DNA of 64,000 bases, taken from JAJECS01 sp965243625. Its GTDB lineage: Bacteria > Chloroflexota > UBA11872. The DNA is taken from positions 2,542,001 to 2,606,000 of the forward strand of contig CBDEVI010000002.1 in the NCBI GenBank assembly GCA_965243625.1. Direction: 5' to 3'. Below the pieces are notes generated by a model that worked only from the letters and a program-made list of their open reading frames with translations, made no database searches and was not told the origin of the DNA. The position numbers were made by a program, and so were the translations under genes. Within the stretch, counting starts at the first letter, position 1. Each line of letters begins with the position of its first letter. Below are positions 16,577 through 26,260 of the stretch, piece after piece.

Positions 16577-18385
16577 TCATTCGCTTTCCGGACCCAGGCT
16601 CGAGCGCGCATAGAGGGAGTGGTAGAGACCACGCTGCACCAGCAGTTCCTCGTGCGTCCCCTGCTCGACGAGGCGGCCGTCGTCCAAGACCAATATGCGG
16701 TCGGCGTTCCGCACCGTCGAGAGGCGGTGGGCGATGACGACCGAGGTGCGTCCGCGTAGAAGGCGGTGGAGGGCCTGCTGGATGTGCAGTTCCGTCGCCG
16801 TGTCCACGTTGGCCGTCGCTTCGTCAAGGATCAGGATTCGCGGATCTCGCGCCACGGCCCGGGCAAAGCTGATCAGCTGGCGCTGGCCGACGCTCAGGTT
16901 GCCGCCGCGCTCGAACAGGGCGGTGTCATAGCCGTCGGGCAGGCGCGTAATGAACTCGTGCGCCCCGGCGGCCCGCGCGGCGTTGACGATGTCGGCGTCG
17001 CTCAAATCGGTCCGGTCGTGCCGGATGTTCTCCCATACCGTGGCCGAAAAGAGAAAGGCTTCCTGCGGCACGATGCCGATCTGCCGCGAAAGGGAGTCGC
17101 GCGTGACTTCCCGCAGGTCCCGCCCATCCACGGTTACGCGCCCACTGGTGACGTCGTAGAGCCGCAGCAGCAGCGAAACGAGCGTCGTCTTGCCGGAGCC
17201 GGTGGGACCCACGATCGCCACCGTCTCGCCCGGCTCCACCGACACGCTGATGTCACGCAGGACAGGTTGCCCGGGTTCGTACTCGAAGTGGACGTGCTCA
17301 TACTCGATCCTGCCGGTCACGGGCGGCAGGACGATCGCATCCGGCGCCGGGCGCACTTCGGGCTCGATCTCCAGGAGTTCGACGGCCCGATCAGCCGCCA
17401 CTAACGACCGGGTGAGCTGGCCGAACTCACCGGTCAGGTCGCGAATGGGCTCGAAGAGCCGCTCGATGTACAGCGCGAAGGCGACGAGCAGGCCGACGGA
17501 GAGGGACGTGCCGATCCCCTGGCCCATGACGAGGATGACGAACGCAAGAGCAAGTGCCGCGAGAAGCTCAACCGACGGCCACAGTCCGTAGCGGTAGCGC
17601 GCGGACCGCAGCGTGGCGTCCAGGTTGTCCCGGTTCACGCCGCGGAAGCCGCGGGTGTTCTGCTGCTGGCGGTTGAGACTTTGGACGACGCGAATACCCG
17701 CCACGTTCTCTTGGACGCTCGAGGTGACGTCGGCGATGGTCTCGCGGGCTCGGCGAAGCGGCCGGTGCGCAATCCGGCGCCAAAACGCCAGACAGGGAAT
17801 CAGCAAGGCGACGAACGCCAGCGTGATCGCCGCAAGCCGCGCGTCCATCGCCAGCATCGCGGCCGCGATGCCGATCACGCTCACGAAACTCGCCAGCGAC
17901 AACGTGAGGATCCAGAGTGAATCCGCCAGATCCTCTACGTCGTTCTGGACGCGGGACATGATCTGCCCCACCTGGTTGCGGTCATAGAACGGCATTGACA
18001 GGCGCTGCAGATGCGCAACGAGCTTGGTGCGGATATCGAGCACCACCCACTCGCTAATCTTCACCATATTCCGGCTATGGATCAGGCCCGTGGCGAGTCG
18101 GGCCGCGGCGACGAGGCCGAAGAGCCCCACGCTGGCGGCGAATCCAAGCAGGTCGTCCCCAGGCGTCGCCAGCAGTTGGTCGATGGCCTGCTTCACCGTC
18201 CACGGCAACGCGACGACCGTCCCGCTATAGGCCAGCATGGCGACGACCGCCACCGCCAGCCGCCCGCGATACGGGCGGAAGTGCCCGAACAGCCAGAGCA
18301 GCGTCCGCCAATAGCGCGTCTGGCGATCGTGGTCGAGGTCGAGTTGCGCTCTGCCACGGGTTGCCTGGGCGGCCGGTGTCGCCAT
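16577..18385 (-). CDS. ABC exporter half-transporter (degenerate signature)
   Basis: A 602-residue ABC exporter half, second gene of a two-gene unit. The membrane domain covers about residues 30-330. The ATPase domain has Walker A GPTGSGKTT, signature LSVGQ (497-501) in place of LSGGQ, Walker B LDEATANVD with the catalytic Glu, and switch His in IAHRLST. It starts 18 bp after the stop of the other half. Its complete Walker and switch motifs would pair with the partner's LSGGQ to form the working ATP site. Codon use is slightly less GC-biased than that of the first exporter pair in the window. Confidence 0.93.
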   Translation of the reverse strand: MATPAAQATRGRAQLDLDHDRQTRYWRTLLWLFGHFRPYRGRLAVAVVAMLAYSGTVVALPWTVKQAIDQLLATPGDDLLGFAASVGLFGLVAAARLATGLIHSRNMVKISEWVVLDIRTKLVAHLQRLSMPFYDRNQVGQIMSRVQNDVEDLADSLWILTLSLASFVSVIGIAAAMLAMDARLAAITLAFVALLIPCLAFWRRIAHRPLRRARETIADVTSSVQENVAGIRVVQSLNRQQQNTRGFRGVNRDNLDATLRSARYRYGLWPSVELLAALALAFVILVMGQGIGTSLSVGLLVAFALYIERLFEPIRDLTGEFGQLTRSLVAADRAVELLEIEPEVRPAPDAIVLPPVTGRIEYEHVHFEYEPGQPVLRDISVSVEPGETVAIVGPTGSGKTTLVSLLLRLYDVTSGRVTVDGRDLREVTRDSLSRQIGIVPQEAFLFSATVWENIRHDRTDLSDADIVNAARAAGAHEFITRLPDGYDTALFERGGNLSVGQRQLISFARAVARDPRILILDEATANVDTATELHIQQALHRLLRGRTSVVIAHRLSTVRNADRILVLDDGRLVEQGTHEELLVQRGLYHSLYARSSLGPESE

Positions 18386-18403
18386 CAGCCTCGACCCCTG
18401 TGG

Positions 18404-20152
18404 TCACGCATCCGCACTGAACCCGCGCAATTCATCTGCCGGACGTAGCTGCAGATCGTGGATCCGGTGGTAGTAGCCATTCAGTCGCATGAGGTCGTCG
18501 TGGGTGCCTTGCTCGACGATCCTGCCCTGGTCGAGCACCAGAATGAGGTCCGCGCGTCGCACCGTGGAGAGCCGGTGGGCGATGACAAGGGCGGTTCGGT
18601 CTCGGAGCACCTGCACCATTGCCCGTTGGATCAGCGCCTCGGTCGCGACGTCAACGCTGGACGTGGAGTCGTCAAGAATGAGAAGTGGGGGCGCCAGCAA
18701 GAGCGTGCGAGCAATGGCGAGCCGCTGGCGCTGGCCGCCGGACAGGGTTGTGCCGCGCTCGCCCACCCAGGTGTCATAGCCATCCGGCAGGCTCTCGATG
18801 AAGCCATGCAGCTGGGCGGCCCGGGCGGCTCGAATCACATCCTCCATCGACGCATCGTCGACGCCGTAGGCGATGTTGTCCCGAATGGTCGCCGAAAAGA
18901 CGAACACGTCTTGCATGACGATGCCCACGCTGCGCCGCAGCGACTCGAGGGTCACGTCCCGAACATCCACCCCGTCGATGGTGACGCGACCCGCCGACGC
19001 ATCGTAGAACCGTGGCAGCAGGTGCGCGATGGTGCTCTTGCCTGAGCCCGAGCCGCCGACGATCGCCGCCGTCTGACCGGGCCGCAGCTCAAACGACACG
19101 TCGTGTAACGCGGGCACGTCGTCGGTGTAGGCAAACGACACCGAGTCGAACACGACGTGCCCGCTGGCGGACAGCTCCCGAGCATCCTCGGCAACGACAA
19201 GCGGATTCCTGGTGTCGAGAACTTCGAATATGCGCTTGCCCGCGGCCATGGCGGTGGAAAAGAGTCGCACCCTCCACTCCAGGCCCGCGATGGACCCGCC
19301 CAGCATCACCAGGAACAGCACAAATGCCGCCAGCGTTCCGGCGCTGATAACCCCCTGCTGCACCTGCCATCCGCCAACGAGCAATATCGCCGCTGTCAAT
19401 GCGGCGTAGAGGAAGGTGAGGACGGCGTCCCTGGTGACGGAGAGACGGTCGGCGAGAATGAAACTGCTGGCGACCGCGCTGGCCCGCTCCCGATACCGCC
19501 GCTTCTCGTTGTCTTGGGCGCCCAGAACCTTCACCGTTCGAATCCCCGACAGGCTCTCTTGCAGCGCGGTGTTCATGCGACCGGTTTCCCGGAAGACCTG
19601 GGTATAGATCCGAAACAGTCGAAGTGCCAATGAGACTCCATACCCCGAGATCATCAGGGAGCCGACGACGGCGATGAGACCCAACTGCCAGTTCAGGCTG
19701 AGCATGACGATGATTGGGAGGAAGAACAGCATGAGGAATGCGATGCCGTGCATGACGCCGGTCGATATGAAACTGTCAACGGCATCGATGTCGACCGTGG
19801 CACGTGACATCAGGTCGCCGGTCTTCTGGCGGTCAAAGAACCCGAAGTTGAGCCACTGCAGCTTGTCGACGAAGTCGTTCCGGAGCCGGTACTCGGTCAC
19901 CCGGCCGACGCGTTCGGCCAGGTAGAGGCCCAGGTACCCCAACACCGCCCGGACCAGGCCAGCCGCGACCATCAGGACCGCGATCAGCGCCAGCGCATCA
20001 CGACCCTGCGTCAGAAGCGCGTCCACGGCGTCGCCGGCAAGGCGCGGAAGCACCACCCGCGGCACGATCGAGGCAACCATGACGACGGCCGTCACGATGA
20101 CGAGCGCCCGCTGCGTCAGGGCGTACTTGACGAGACGCATGAGGGTCGGCAT
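18404..20152 (-). CDS. ABC exporter half-transporter (Walker B Glu replaced by Asp)
   Basis: About 582 residues: a six-helix membrane domain and an ATPase domain with Walker A GGSGSGKST and canonical LSGGQ. The catalytic Glu after Walker B is replaced by Asp495 (LILDDSTSSVD), a change typical of the non-hydrolysing site of heterodimeric exporters. The next gene supplies the weak signature of that same site. The frame is open to 20242; the ATG at 20150-20152 gives the usual short N-terminus (MPTLMRLVKYAL). It is the first gene of the pair, divergent from the transaldolase-like gene. Confidence 0.92.
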   Translation of the reverse strand: MPTLMRLVKYALTQRALVIVTAVVMVASIVPRVVLPRLAGDAVDALLTQGRDALALIAVLMVAAGLVRAVLGYLGLYLAERVGRVTEYRLRNDFVDKLQWLNFGFFDRQKTGDLMSRATVDIDAVDSFISTGVMHGIAFLMLFFLPIIVMLSLNWQLGLIAVVGSLMISGYGVSLALRLFRIYTQVFRETGRMNTALQESLSGIRTVKVLGAQDNEKRRYRERASAVASSFILADRLSVTRDAVLTFLYAALTAAILLVGGWQVQQGVISAGTLAAFVLFLVMLGGSIAGLEWRVRLFSTAMAAGKRIFEVLDTRNPLVVAEDARELSASGHVVFDSVSFAYTDDVPALHDVSFELRPGQTAAIVGGSGSGKSTIAHLLPRFYDASAGRVTIDGVDVRDVTLESLRRSVGIVMQDVFVFSATIRDNIAYGVDDASMEDVIRAARAAQLHGFIESLPDGYDTWVGERGTTLSGGQRQRLAIARTLLLAPPLLILDDSTSSVDVATEALIQRAMVQVLRDRTALVIAHRLSTVRRADLILVLDQGRIVEQGTHDDLMRLNGYYHRIHDLQLRPADELRGFSADA

Positions 20153-20382
20153 GGAGGTTTGGGACCTTCGGTGGCCGGCGAGGATTCTCTGGCCGATCAG
20201 AGCTTCGCGGGACCACGCGAGCCACAGGACGCCGTGCCTCAACGTTGCGCGGTCGCAGCCGCGGCGTCAACCGTTGGTGACGCCATCGGATATCCTGGCA
20301 TCCAGGCGGGAGGCGTGGCTCGCGGAGGGCGCGCCCGGAACCTTCCCGTGCGCCGAGCGGGATCGAACGGCCGGAGGCGACG

Positions 20383-21432
20383 ATGCGAGAGGACTATTTC
20401 CACCGCGTCCAGCGAGAGACGGCGACGCGGGTGTGGGTCAACAATCCCACCGAGTTCGATTTGAGCGCGTCGGTCGACGCCGGGGCCGTCTCGGGCACCA
20501 CCAATCCGACCTACGGCTCCGTGCTGCTCAGGCGCGAGCCCGAGTACGTCGAGCCGATCATCGACGAGGTGGCCGCCGTCGAATCCAACCCCTACAAGGC
20601 CGCCGACGAGGTCTACCAGCGCATCACGCGCCGGTTCATGGAGGGCTTCCTGCCGCAGTGGGAGTCCAGCGGCGGGCAGTGGGGCTTCGTCACCATGCAA
20701 GACGACCCCCGCCTGGACGAGGACCCCGACCTGATCGTGGACGCCGCCCTGCGGCACCGCGAGGTTGCGCCGAACTACCTCGCCAAGATTCCCGTGATCG
20801 AGTCGGGCATGGAGGCCATGCGGCGACTCGTGGGCCTCAACATCCCCATGTGCGCCACCGAGTGCTTCGCCGTGTCGCAGGCCGTGGCCATGTGCGAGGT
20901 CTACGAGAAGGCCGCGGACGCCACCGGCAACACGCCGCCGTTCTTCATCACGCACATCACCGGCGTCCTGGACGATGACCTGAGCGAGTGGGTCGCGGAG
21001 AACGAGATCGACCTCGCGCCGGAGCTGGTGCGCATGGCCGGTTCGATCGTCGCGCGAAAGCAGTACAAGGTGATCAAGGAGCGCGGCTACCGAACCATCT
21101 TCCTCGGCGGCGGCGTACGCGGAACGCACCACTACACTGAGTTCGTGGGCGGTGACGCGCACATCACGATGAACTGGTCGACCTTCGACGAGCTGATCCA
21201 GGAGGACGGGCCGGTCGTCGACCGCATCCACTTCGCCGACGACCCCGCCGACATCGCCGAGCTGCGGGCGAAGATTCCGCGCTTCGCCACGGCCTACGAC
21301 GACGACGGCCTGACCACGGCGGAGTTCACCGAGTACCCGGCGCTGGTGCGGTTCCGCAACTACTTCATCGACGGCTGCGTGCACCTGGACGACGAAATCG
21401 CCAAGCGCCACGCCGCCGCGGCGGTTGTATAG
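20383..21432 (+). CDS. Transaldolase-family protein
   Basis: A 349-residue TIM-barrel protein with transaldolase features: VWVNNPTEFDLSASVDAGAVSGTTNPTY in the first part (Asp and the TTNP motif) and the Schiff-base Lys in NYLAKIPVIESG at about residue 146, followed by MCATECFAVSQAVAM. It is longer than fructose-6-phosphate aldolases and differs from classical TalB in its middle and C-terminal parts, so the exact substrate is unclear. The gene is divergent from the second ABC pair and is followed by a family D repeat. Confidence 0.8.
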   Translation: MREDYFHRVQRETATRVWVNNPTEFDLSASVDAGAVSGTTNPTYGSVLLRREPEYVEPIIDEVAAVESNPYKAADEVYQRITRRFMEGFLPQWESSGGQWGFVTMQDDPRLDEDPDLIVDAALRHREVAPNYLAKIPVIESGMEAMRRLVGLNIPMCATECFAVSQAVAMCEVYEKAADATGNTPPFFITHITGVLDDDLSEWVAENEIDLAPELVRMAGSIVARKQYKVIKERGYRTIFLGGGVRGTHHYTEFVGGDAHITMNWSTFDELIQEDGPVVDRIHFADDPADIAELRAKIPRFATAYDDDGLTTAEFTEYPALVRFRNYFIDGCVHLDDEIAKRHAAAAVV

Positions 21433-21454
21433 GGGACGGCCTGAAAGTCGGCGT

Positions 21455-21519
21455 AGGGGCGACGCATGCGTCGCCCCTACACGGAGCAGGGCCTGGATTC
21501 CGGCGTTCGCCGGAATGAC
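21455..21519. repeat. Palindromic repeats of families D and B
   Basis: A perfect family D palindrome (AGGGGCGACGCATG centre-symmetric) is at 21455-21478 and a family B variant (GGATTCCGGCG / CGCCGGAAT) at 21493-21519. They fill most of the gap between the transaldolase-like and PHP genes. Confidence 0.75.
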
Positions 21520-21539
21520 TGAAGGGAATTGGTAGGGGC

Positions 21540-22445
21540 ATGACGTCTGACGAGCACGCGGGCGATCCGTTCGCGGTCGAGGGCCGCTGGTATCGCGGCA
21601 ACCTGCACACGCACTCCACCAACTCCGATGGGCGGAAGTCTCCCGAGGACGCGGTGAACTGGTACCGCGACAACGGCTACGACTTCATGGCCCTCACCGA
21701 CCACAACGTGGTCAGCGACACCTCGGCGCTGACTACCGACGACTTCATCACCATTCCCGGCATGGAGATGCACGGCCCCGACCCGTGGATCGGGACCCGG
21801 TATCACATCGTCGGCCTCGGCATGCACAGCTTCGACCGGGGCGACGAGACCTTGGGGCCGCAGGAAGCCATTGACCGCGTCAACGCCGACGGAGGCCTGG
21901 CGATCCTGGGGCATCCCTACTGGCTCGGGCAGACCGCCGCGGACATGAGCGAGTTGGAAGGCTTCGCGGGGATGGAAGTCTTCAACTCCATTTGCGACCG
22001 CAACCGGGCCAAGGGCTTCTCGTCGGTCCATTGGGACGACTACGGCGACACGCTGGGCATCACCTGGGGATTCGCCACCGACGACACCCACTGGATGCTG
22101 AATGAGCAAGGCCGCGGCTGGGTGATGGTGCGCACCACCGATTTCAGCCAACGCGGCTTGCTGGAAGCCATGCGCGCGGGGCACTTCTACGCGTCGATGG
22201 GCCCGGAGCTCCACGACGTGCAGATCAGCGCCACCCACGTGACGGTGCGCTGCTCTCCCGCGCGGCGCGTGTCCCTTATCGCCGCCCGGGCGGGCGGAGA
22301 CACCCGTCACGTCGACGGCGGGGAGCTGCTCACCGACGTCACATTCGAGCGGCGCCAGTCGCCGGCGTATCCCGAGCGCTACCTCCGCGTGGAGGTCGAG
22401 GACACCGAGGGCCGCATCGCCTGGTCGAACCCGCGCCCGGCCTGA
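21540..22445 (+). CDS. PHP-domain (CehA/McbA-type) metal-dependent phosphoesterase
   Basis: A 301-residue PHP-domain protein. The first metal motif is GNLHTHSTNSDG (HxH plus Asp), the second FMALTDHNVVSD (DH), followed by a Glu in IPGMEMHG, His in AILGHPYW, and FATDDTHW near the end of the barrel. These match the trinuclear metal site of PHP phosphoesterases such as nucleotide or phospho-ester hydrolases. A C-terminal beta-rich segment (about 215-300) resembles the extra domain of CehA/McbA proteins. Start: ATG at 21540. Substrate unknown. Confidence 0.88.
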   Translation: MTSDEHAGDPFAVEGRWYRGNLHTHSTNSDGRKSPEDAVNWYRDNGYDFMALTDHNVVSDTSALTTDDFITIPGMEMHGPDPWIGTRYHIVGLGMHSFDRGDETLGPQEAIDRVNADGGLAILGHPYWLGQTAADMSELEGFAGMEVFNSICDRNRAKGFSSVHWDDYGDTLGITWGFATDDTHWMLNEQGRGWVMVRTTDFSQRGLLEAMRAGHFYASMGPELHDVQISATHVTVRCSPARRVSLIAARAGGDTRHVDGGELLTDVTFERRQSPAYPERYLRVEVEDTEGRIAWSNPRPA

Positions 22446-22636
22446 GTCGCGGCGCCCGGAGAGCAGGTCGGGTTCCCTCTCCCTGGAAGGGAGAGGGCTA
22501 GGGAGAGGGTCATCCGAGGCTCGGGTCTGGGCTGTCGACTGTTGATGCATGAGTCCCCTACCAGAGGGAAGGGGCCGGAGCCGAGGGCGGGAAGATTCAG
22601 TCTGAGGTCTCCTAGGCGGGGAGGTGCCACGTAGGC

Positions 22637-23110
22637 ATGAAGCTCTTTCTCAAGGTCGCGCTGTTCACGGTGGTCGTGCCGGGATCGGTTGCCGTGCTCG
22701 TTCCGTTCCTTCTCGGCGGTGACCGAACCGTCGCCGGCGGGGCATGGCTCGGGCTGGCCGTATGCCTCTTCACGCTCGGCATCGCGATCTATCTGCGCGC
22801 CGTGTGGGACTTCGCCAGAATCGGCCAGGGAACCCCGGCGCCGATCGATGCCCCAAAGCGGCTGGTGGTCCGCGGGATCTACCGCTACTCGCGCAATCCC
22901 CTCTACGTCGCCATCCTGGTCGTCGTCGCCGGGTGGGCCGCCCTCTTCGAAACGGCGGTACCTCTGGCATACGCGGCGGGGCTCTTCGTCCTGTACTCCC
23001 TAGTCGTTCGCTTCCACGAAGAGCCCCACCTCGCCCGGGAGTTCGGCGACGAATACACGGCCTACACGCAGCAGGTTGGCCGTTGGCTCCCTCGCCTGCG
23101 GCGACGGTAG
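22637..23110 (+). CDS. Isoprenylcysteine carboxyl methyltransferase-like membrane protein
   Basis: A 157-residue membrane protein with about four hydrophobic segments. The signature GIYRYSRNPLYVAIL followed by FHEEPHLAREFGDEYTAYTQQVGRWLP matches the ICMT/PEMT-like (NnrU-related) methyltransferase family, where the RNPLY and E-rich motifs bind S-adenosylmethionine and shape the active site. Bacterial members methylate unknown small or lipid acceptors. The gene is monocistronic as far as can be seen and ends just before a family C repeat. Confidence 0.85.
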   Translation: MKLFLKVALFTVVVPGSVAVLVPFLLGGDRTVAGGAWLGLAVCLFTLGIAIYLRAVWDFARIGQGTPAPIDAPKRLVVRGIYRYSRNPLYVAILVVVAGWAALFETAVPLAYAAGLFVLYSLVVRFHEEPHLAREFGDEYTAYTQQVGRWLPRLRRR

Positions 23111-23133
23111 GCGGGCGCCGGGCGCTCGGGTAG

Positions 23134-23154
23134 GGGCGGGTTTCAAACCCGCCC
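23134..23154. repeat. Palindromic repeat family C copy
   Basis: The same perfect palindrome as at 3733-3753, located between the convergent methyltransferase and tpiA genes, where a bidirectional terminator would be expected. Confidence 0.8.
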
Positions 23155-23172
23155 GTTCAAGCTAGGTCGTTT

Positions 23173-23936
<764 letters not shown>

Positions 23937-23937
<1 letters not shown>

Positions 23938-24674
23938 TACCCGTCGATCCGGTTGGCGCCTTGTTCGGCCACCAGGTTGCACGCCTGCAGGTAGTGCTCG
24001 ATGGACTCGCCGCAGTCGGCCCAGTAGCCCTCCAGCAGGTCGTGGGTCATCTCGCCGCGCGCCAGGTAGGCGTTGTTCAGGTCCGTGACCTCCAGCTCGC
24101 CGCGCGCCGACCGGTCGAGTTGCCGCACCAGGTCGAAGGCGTTCTCGTCGTAGAAGTAGATGCCCGTCACCGCCAGATTCGAGGGTGGGCGCTCCGGTTT
24201 TTCGATGAACTGCACGATGCGGTCGCCGTCAAGCTCCGCCACGCCGTAGGCCTGCGGATTCTCGACCTCGGTGAGCAGCACCTTGGCGCCCGCCGGCTGG
24301 GCCTCGAACCGTCGCGCGGCCTCGATGATGTTGCCGCCGATGATGTTGTCGCCCAGGATCACGAGCATGCGGTCGCGGCCGACGAACGGCTCGGCCAGCC
24401 CGATGGCTTCCGCGATGCCGCCCGCGCCCTCCTGGTAGGTGTAGCCCAGGTGGTCGATGCCGAACTCGCGGCCGTTGCCCAGCAGTTGCAGAAAGTCGCC
24501 GGCGCTCGAGCCGCTGGTCACGATCAGGATCTCGGTCACTCCGGCGTTCACCAGCGTCTCGATGGGGTAGTAAATCATCGGCTTGTCGAAGACGGGCAGC
24601 AGTTGCTTGTTCGTCACGCGCGTCAGGGGGTCCAGGCGCGATCCCGTGCCGCCGGCGAGAATCACGCCCTTCAT
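23937..24674 (-). CDS. rfbA: Glucose-1-phosphate thymidylyltransferase-like nucleotidyltransferase (short form)
   Basis: A 245-residue sugar-phosphate nucleotidyltransferase. The N-terminal loop LAGGTGSRLDPLTRVTNKQLLPVFDKPMIYYP is typical of RfbA, and VILGDNIIGG, YGVAE, VQFIEKP, VTGIYFYD and GYWADCGE follow in order. RfbA makes dTDP-glucose for rhamnose-type sugars. At 245 residues it lacks the C-terminal extension of the 290-residue enzymes, as in short archaeal-type forms. Its start overlaps the ftsY stop (ATGA) and its stop overlaps tpiA. No rfbBCD genes are present in the window, so the sugar made is uncertain. Confidence 0.9.
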
Positions 24675-25624
24675 GCATCGCGCTCCGCGTCGTCGTCGCC
24701 GGCGAGCACCGCGGCGGCGAACTCCTTGGGCTCGAACACCGCAAAATCCTCCGTCCGCTCACCCGTACCGATGAACTTGATCGGCACGCCCAGCGCGCGC
24801 GTGACGGCGAACGCCACGCCGCCCTTGGCCGAGCTGTCGAGCTTGGAGACGATCACGCCGGTCACGTCCACCGCGTCGCGAAACGCCTGAGCTTGGCGCA
24901 GGCCGTTTTGCCCGGTCAAGGCGTCCAGCACCAGCAGCACCTCGTGCGGCGCGCCGGGCACCTGCCGCTCGGCCACGCGGCGCACTTTGGCCAGCTCGTT
25001 CATCAGGTTGAGATTGGTGTGCTGGCGGCCCGCGGTGTCGGCAATGACGTAGTCGACGCCGCGCGCCTTGGCCGCGTCGAGGGCGTCGTAGACCACCGCC
25101 CCGGGATCGCTGCCCGGCTGATGCGCGACGACGGGCGCCTCGATTCGCTCGCCCCAGATTCGGAGTTGGTCGATGGCCCCGGCGCGGTAGGTGTCGGCCG
25201 CGGCCAGGAGCACCGAATAGCCGTGGCTCTTGAGCAGCGTCGCCAGCTTGGCGATGGATGTCGTCTTGCCCGCGCCGTTCACGCCCACCACCAGCACCAC
25301 CTGCGGCGGCTCGCCGGCGGCGAACGCTCGCTCGGCGCTGCCCAACTCCGACGTCAGGCGTTCGCTCAGCAGTGCCCGGGCGGCTTCAGGGTTCTTGATG
25401 CCCGCGTCCTGCACGGCCTCTTGCAGCCCTTCGACAAGCTCCAGCGACAGCTCAGGACCCAGGTCGGCCTGGATTAGCAGCTCTTCGAGCTCTTCCCAGT
25501 CGGCGTCGTCGAGGCCGCCGCGGTCGAACCAGCGCCGCAATCCGCCGCCAAAGCGCCGGCGCGTGGGCGCCGCGCCGGCGTCCACCGGCGCATCCTTGGG
25601 TCGCCGCAGCCGTCTCAAGCGCAT
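24671..25624 (-). CDS. ftsY: Signal recognition particle receptor FtsY
   Basis: FtsY is the SRP receptor GTPase that docks ribosome-nascent chain complexes at the membrane. The 317 residues comprise a short basic N-terminus, the N domain (about 35-100) and the G domain with GVNGAGKTT at 114-122, DTYRAGAIDQL, DTAGRQHTN, and SKLDSSAKGG near the end, followed by KFIGTGE. There is no long acidic A domain, as in many Gram-positive-like and Chloroflexi proteins. It starts a three-gene overlapping unit with rfbA and tpiA. Confidence 0.96.
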   Translation of the reverse strand: MRLRRLRRPKDAPVDAGAAPTRRRFGGGLRRWFDRGGLDDADWEELEELLIQADLGPELSLELVEGLQEAVQDAGIKNPEAARALLSERLTSELGSAERAFAAGEPPQVVLVVGVNGAGKTTSIAKLATLLKSHGYSVLLAAADTYRAGAIDQLRIWGERIEAPVVAHQPGSDPGAVVYDALDAAKARGVDYVIADTAGRQHTNLNLMNELAKVRRVAERQVPGAPHEVLLVLDALTGQNGLRQAQAFRDAVDVTGVIVSKLDSSAKGGVAFAVTRALGVPIKFIGTGERTEDFAVFEPKEFAAAVLAGDDDAERDA

Positions 25625-25678
25625 GGCGAAGTGTCGCGACGCTTGCCCGACCCCGTCGGACGCGGAAGTGGCAGATAT

Positions 25679-25858
25679 GTCATTCCGAACGTAGTGAGGA
25701 ATCTAGGGACGTTGGCGCATGCTCCGCGCCTCTGAGATTCCTCGCTGCGCTCGGAACGACAGGTTGTGGTCGCGTGGATCGGTGGTTGCGCGGAAGTGAT
25801 GGAGGGGTGGATTCCCGCCCCGTATCGAGTACGGGGCAGGCTCTTCGCGGGAATGACG
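25679..25858. repeat. Palindromic repeats A (25679-25761) and B-like (25807-25858)
   Basis: A family A copy with arms GTCATTCCGAACG ... GAGGAATCTAGGG and AGATTCCTCGC ... CTCGGAACGAC is followed by a longer family B variant (GTGGATTCCCGCC ... TTCGCGGGAATGAC) with an inner stem around GTATCGAGTAC. Together they fill most of the gap upstream of the selenoprotein gene. Confidence 0.8.
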
Positions 25859-25982
25859 AAGGGGGGCGGGAATGACGAGGGACTTGCCAACGGTCTCATC
25901 TGCCGAGGTGCGCGAGGGCCGCGCGGCGTGCGACGATGGAATCGCACACCGAAACCTTGAGCCACATCCGGGGGAGCGCAAC

Positions 25983-26234
25983 ATGTCGCATGGCGCCCGA
26001 GTCTCCATCGAATACTGCAGTCAATGAAACTATCTCCCCAGAGCCGTCCGTGCGACGGAGGAGATTCTGACCGAGTTTGCGAAGGACATCGCGGAGTGGA
26101 CGCTGATTCCCTCCGGCGGCGGCGTGTTCGAGGTGAAGGTTAACGACGAGCTGGTGTTCTCCAAGCGCGAGTTGAAGCGGCACGCCAAGCCCGGCGAGAT
26201 CTACCCGCTGGTCAGCGAGGCGCTCGGAGGCTGA
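25983..26234 (+). CDS. SelW/Rdx-family selenoprotein with in-frame UGA (Sec)
   Basis: An 83-residue thioredoxin-like redox protein that standard ORF calling misses because codon 15 (26025-26027) is TGA. The reading IEYCSQ-U-NYLPRA matches the CxxC/CxxU redox motif of the Rdx/SelW family, where the TGA sits at the second Cys position. Family features continue in the same frame past the TGA: TLIPSGGGVFEVKVN and ELVFSKRE. A GGGGGAG about 6 bp before the ATG is a good ribosome binding site. A hairpin just downstream (26032-26065) fits a bacterial SECIS, and selB lies 4 kb away. The alternative, a pseudogene with one nonsense mutation, is less likely because nothing else is damaged. It converges on glcF. 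Confidence 0.9.
26032..26065 (+). promoter_or_regulatory. Bacterial SECIS-like hairpin
   Basis: Directly after the UGA (26025-26027) the RNA can fold into a lower stem ATCTCC/GGAGAT (26032-26037 with 26060-26065), an asymmetric internal loop, and an upper stem CCGTC/GACGG (26044-26048 with 26054-26058) with a CGUGC loop. The apical loop begins 21 nt after the UGA and contains a GU, as in known bacterial elements bound by SelB. All base pairs were read from the sequence; function is inferred. Confidence 0.75.
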
Positions 26235-26260
26235 CGCCCGTCGGCGCGGCGACCGATCCG

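Noticed and set aside
19536..19545. GTTCGAATCC, like a tRNA T-loop
   Set aside because: It lies inside an ABC exporter gene and no cloverleaf can be built around it. No tRNA or rRNA gene was found in the window.
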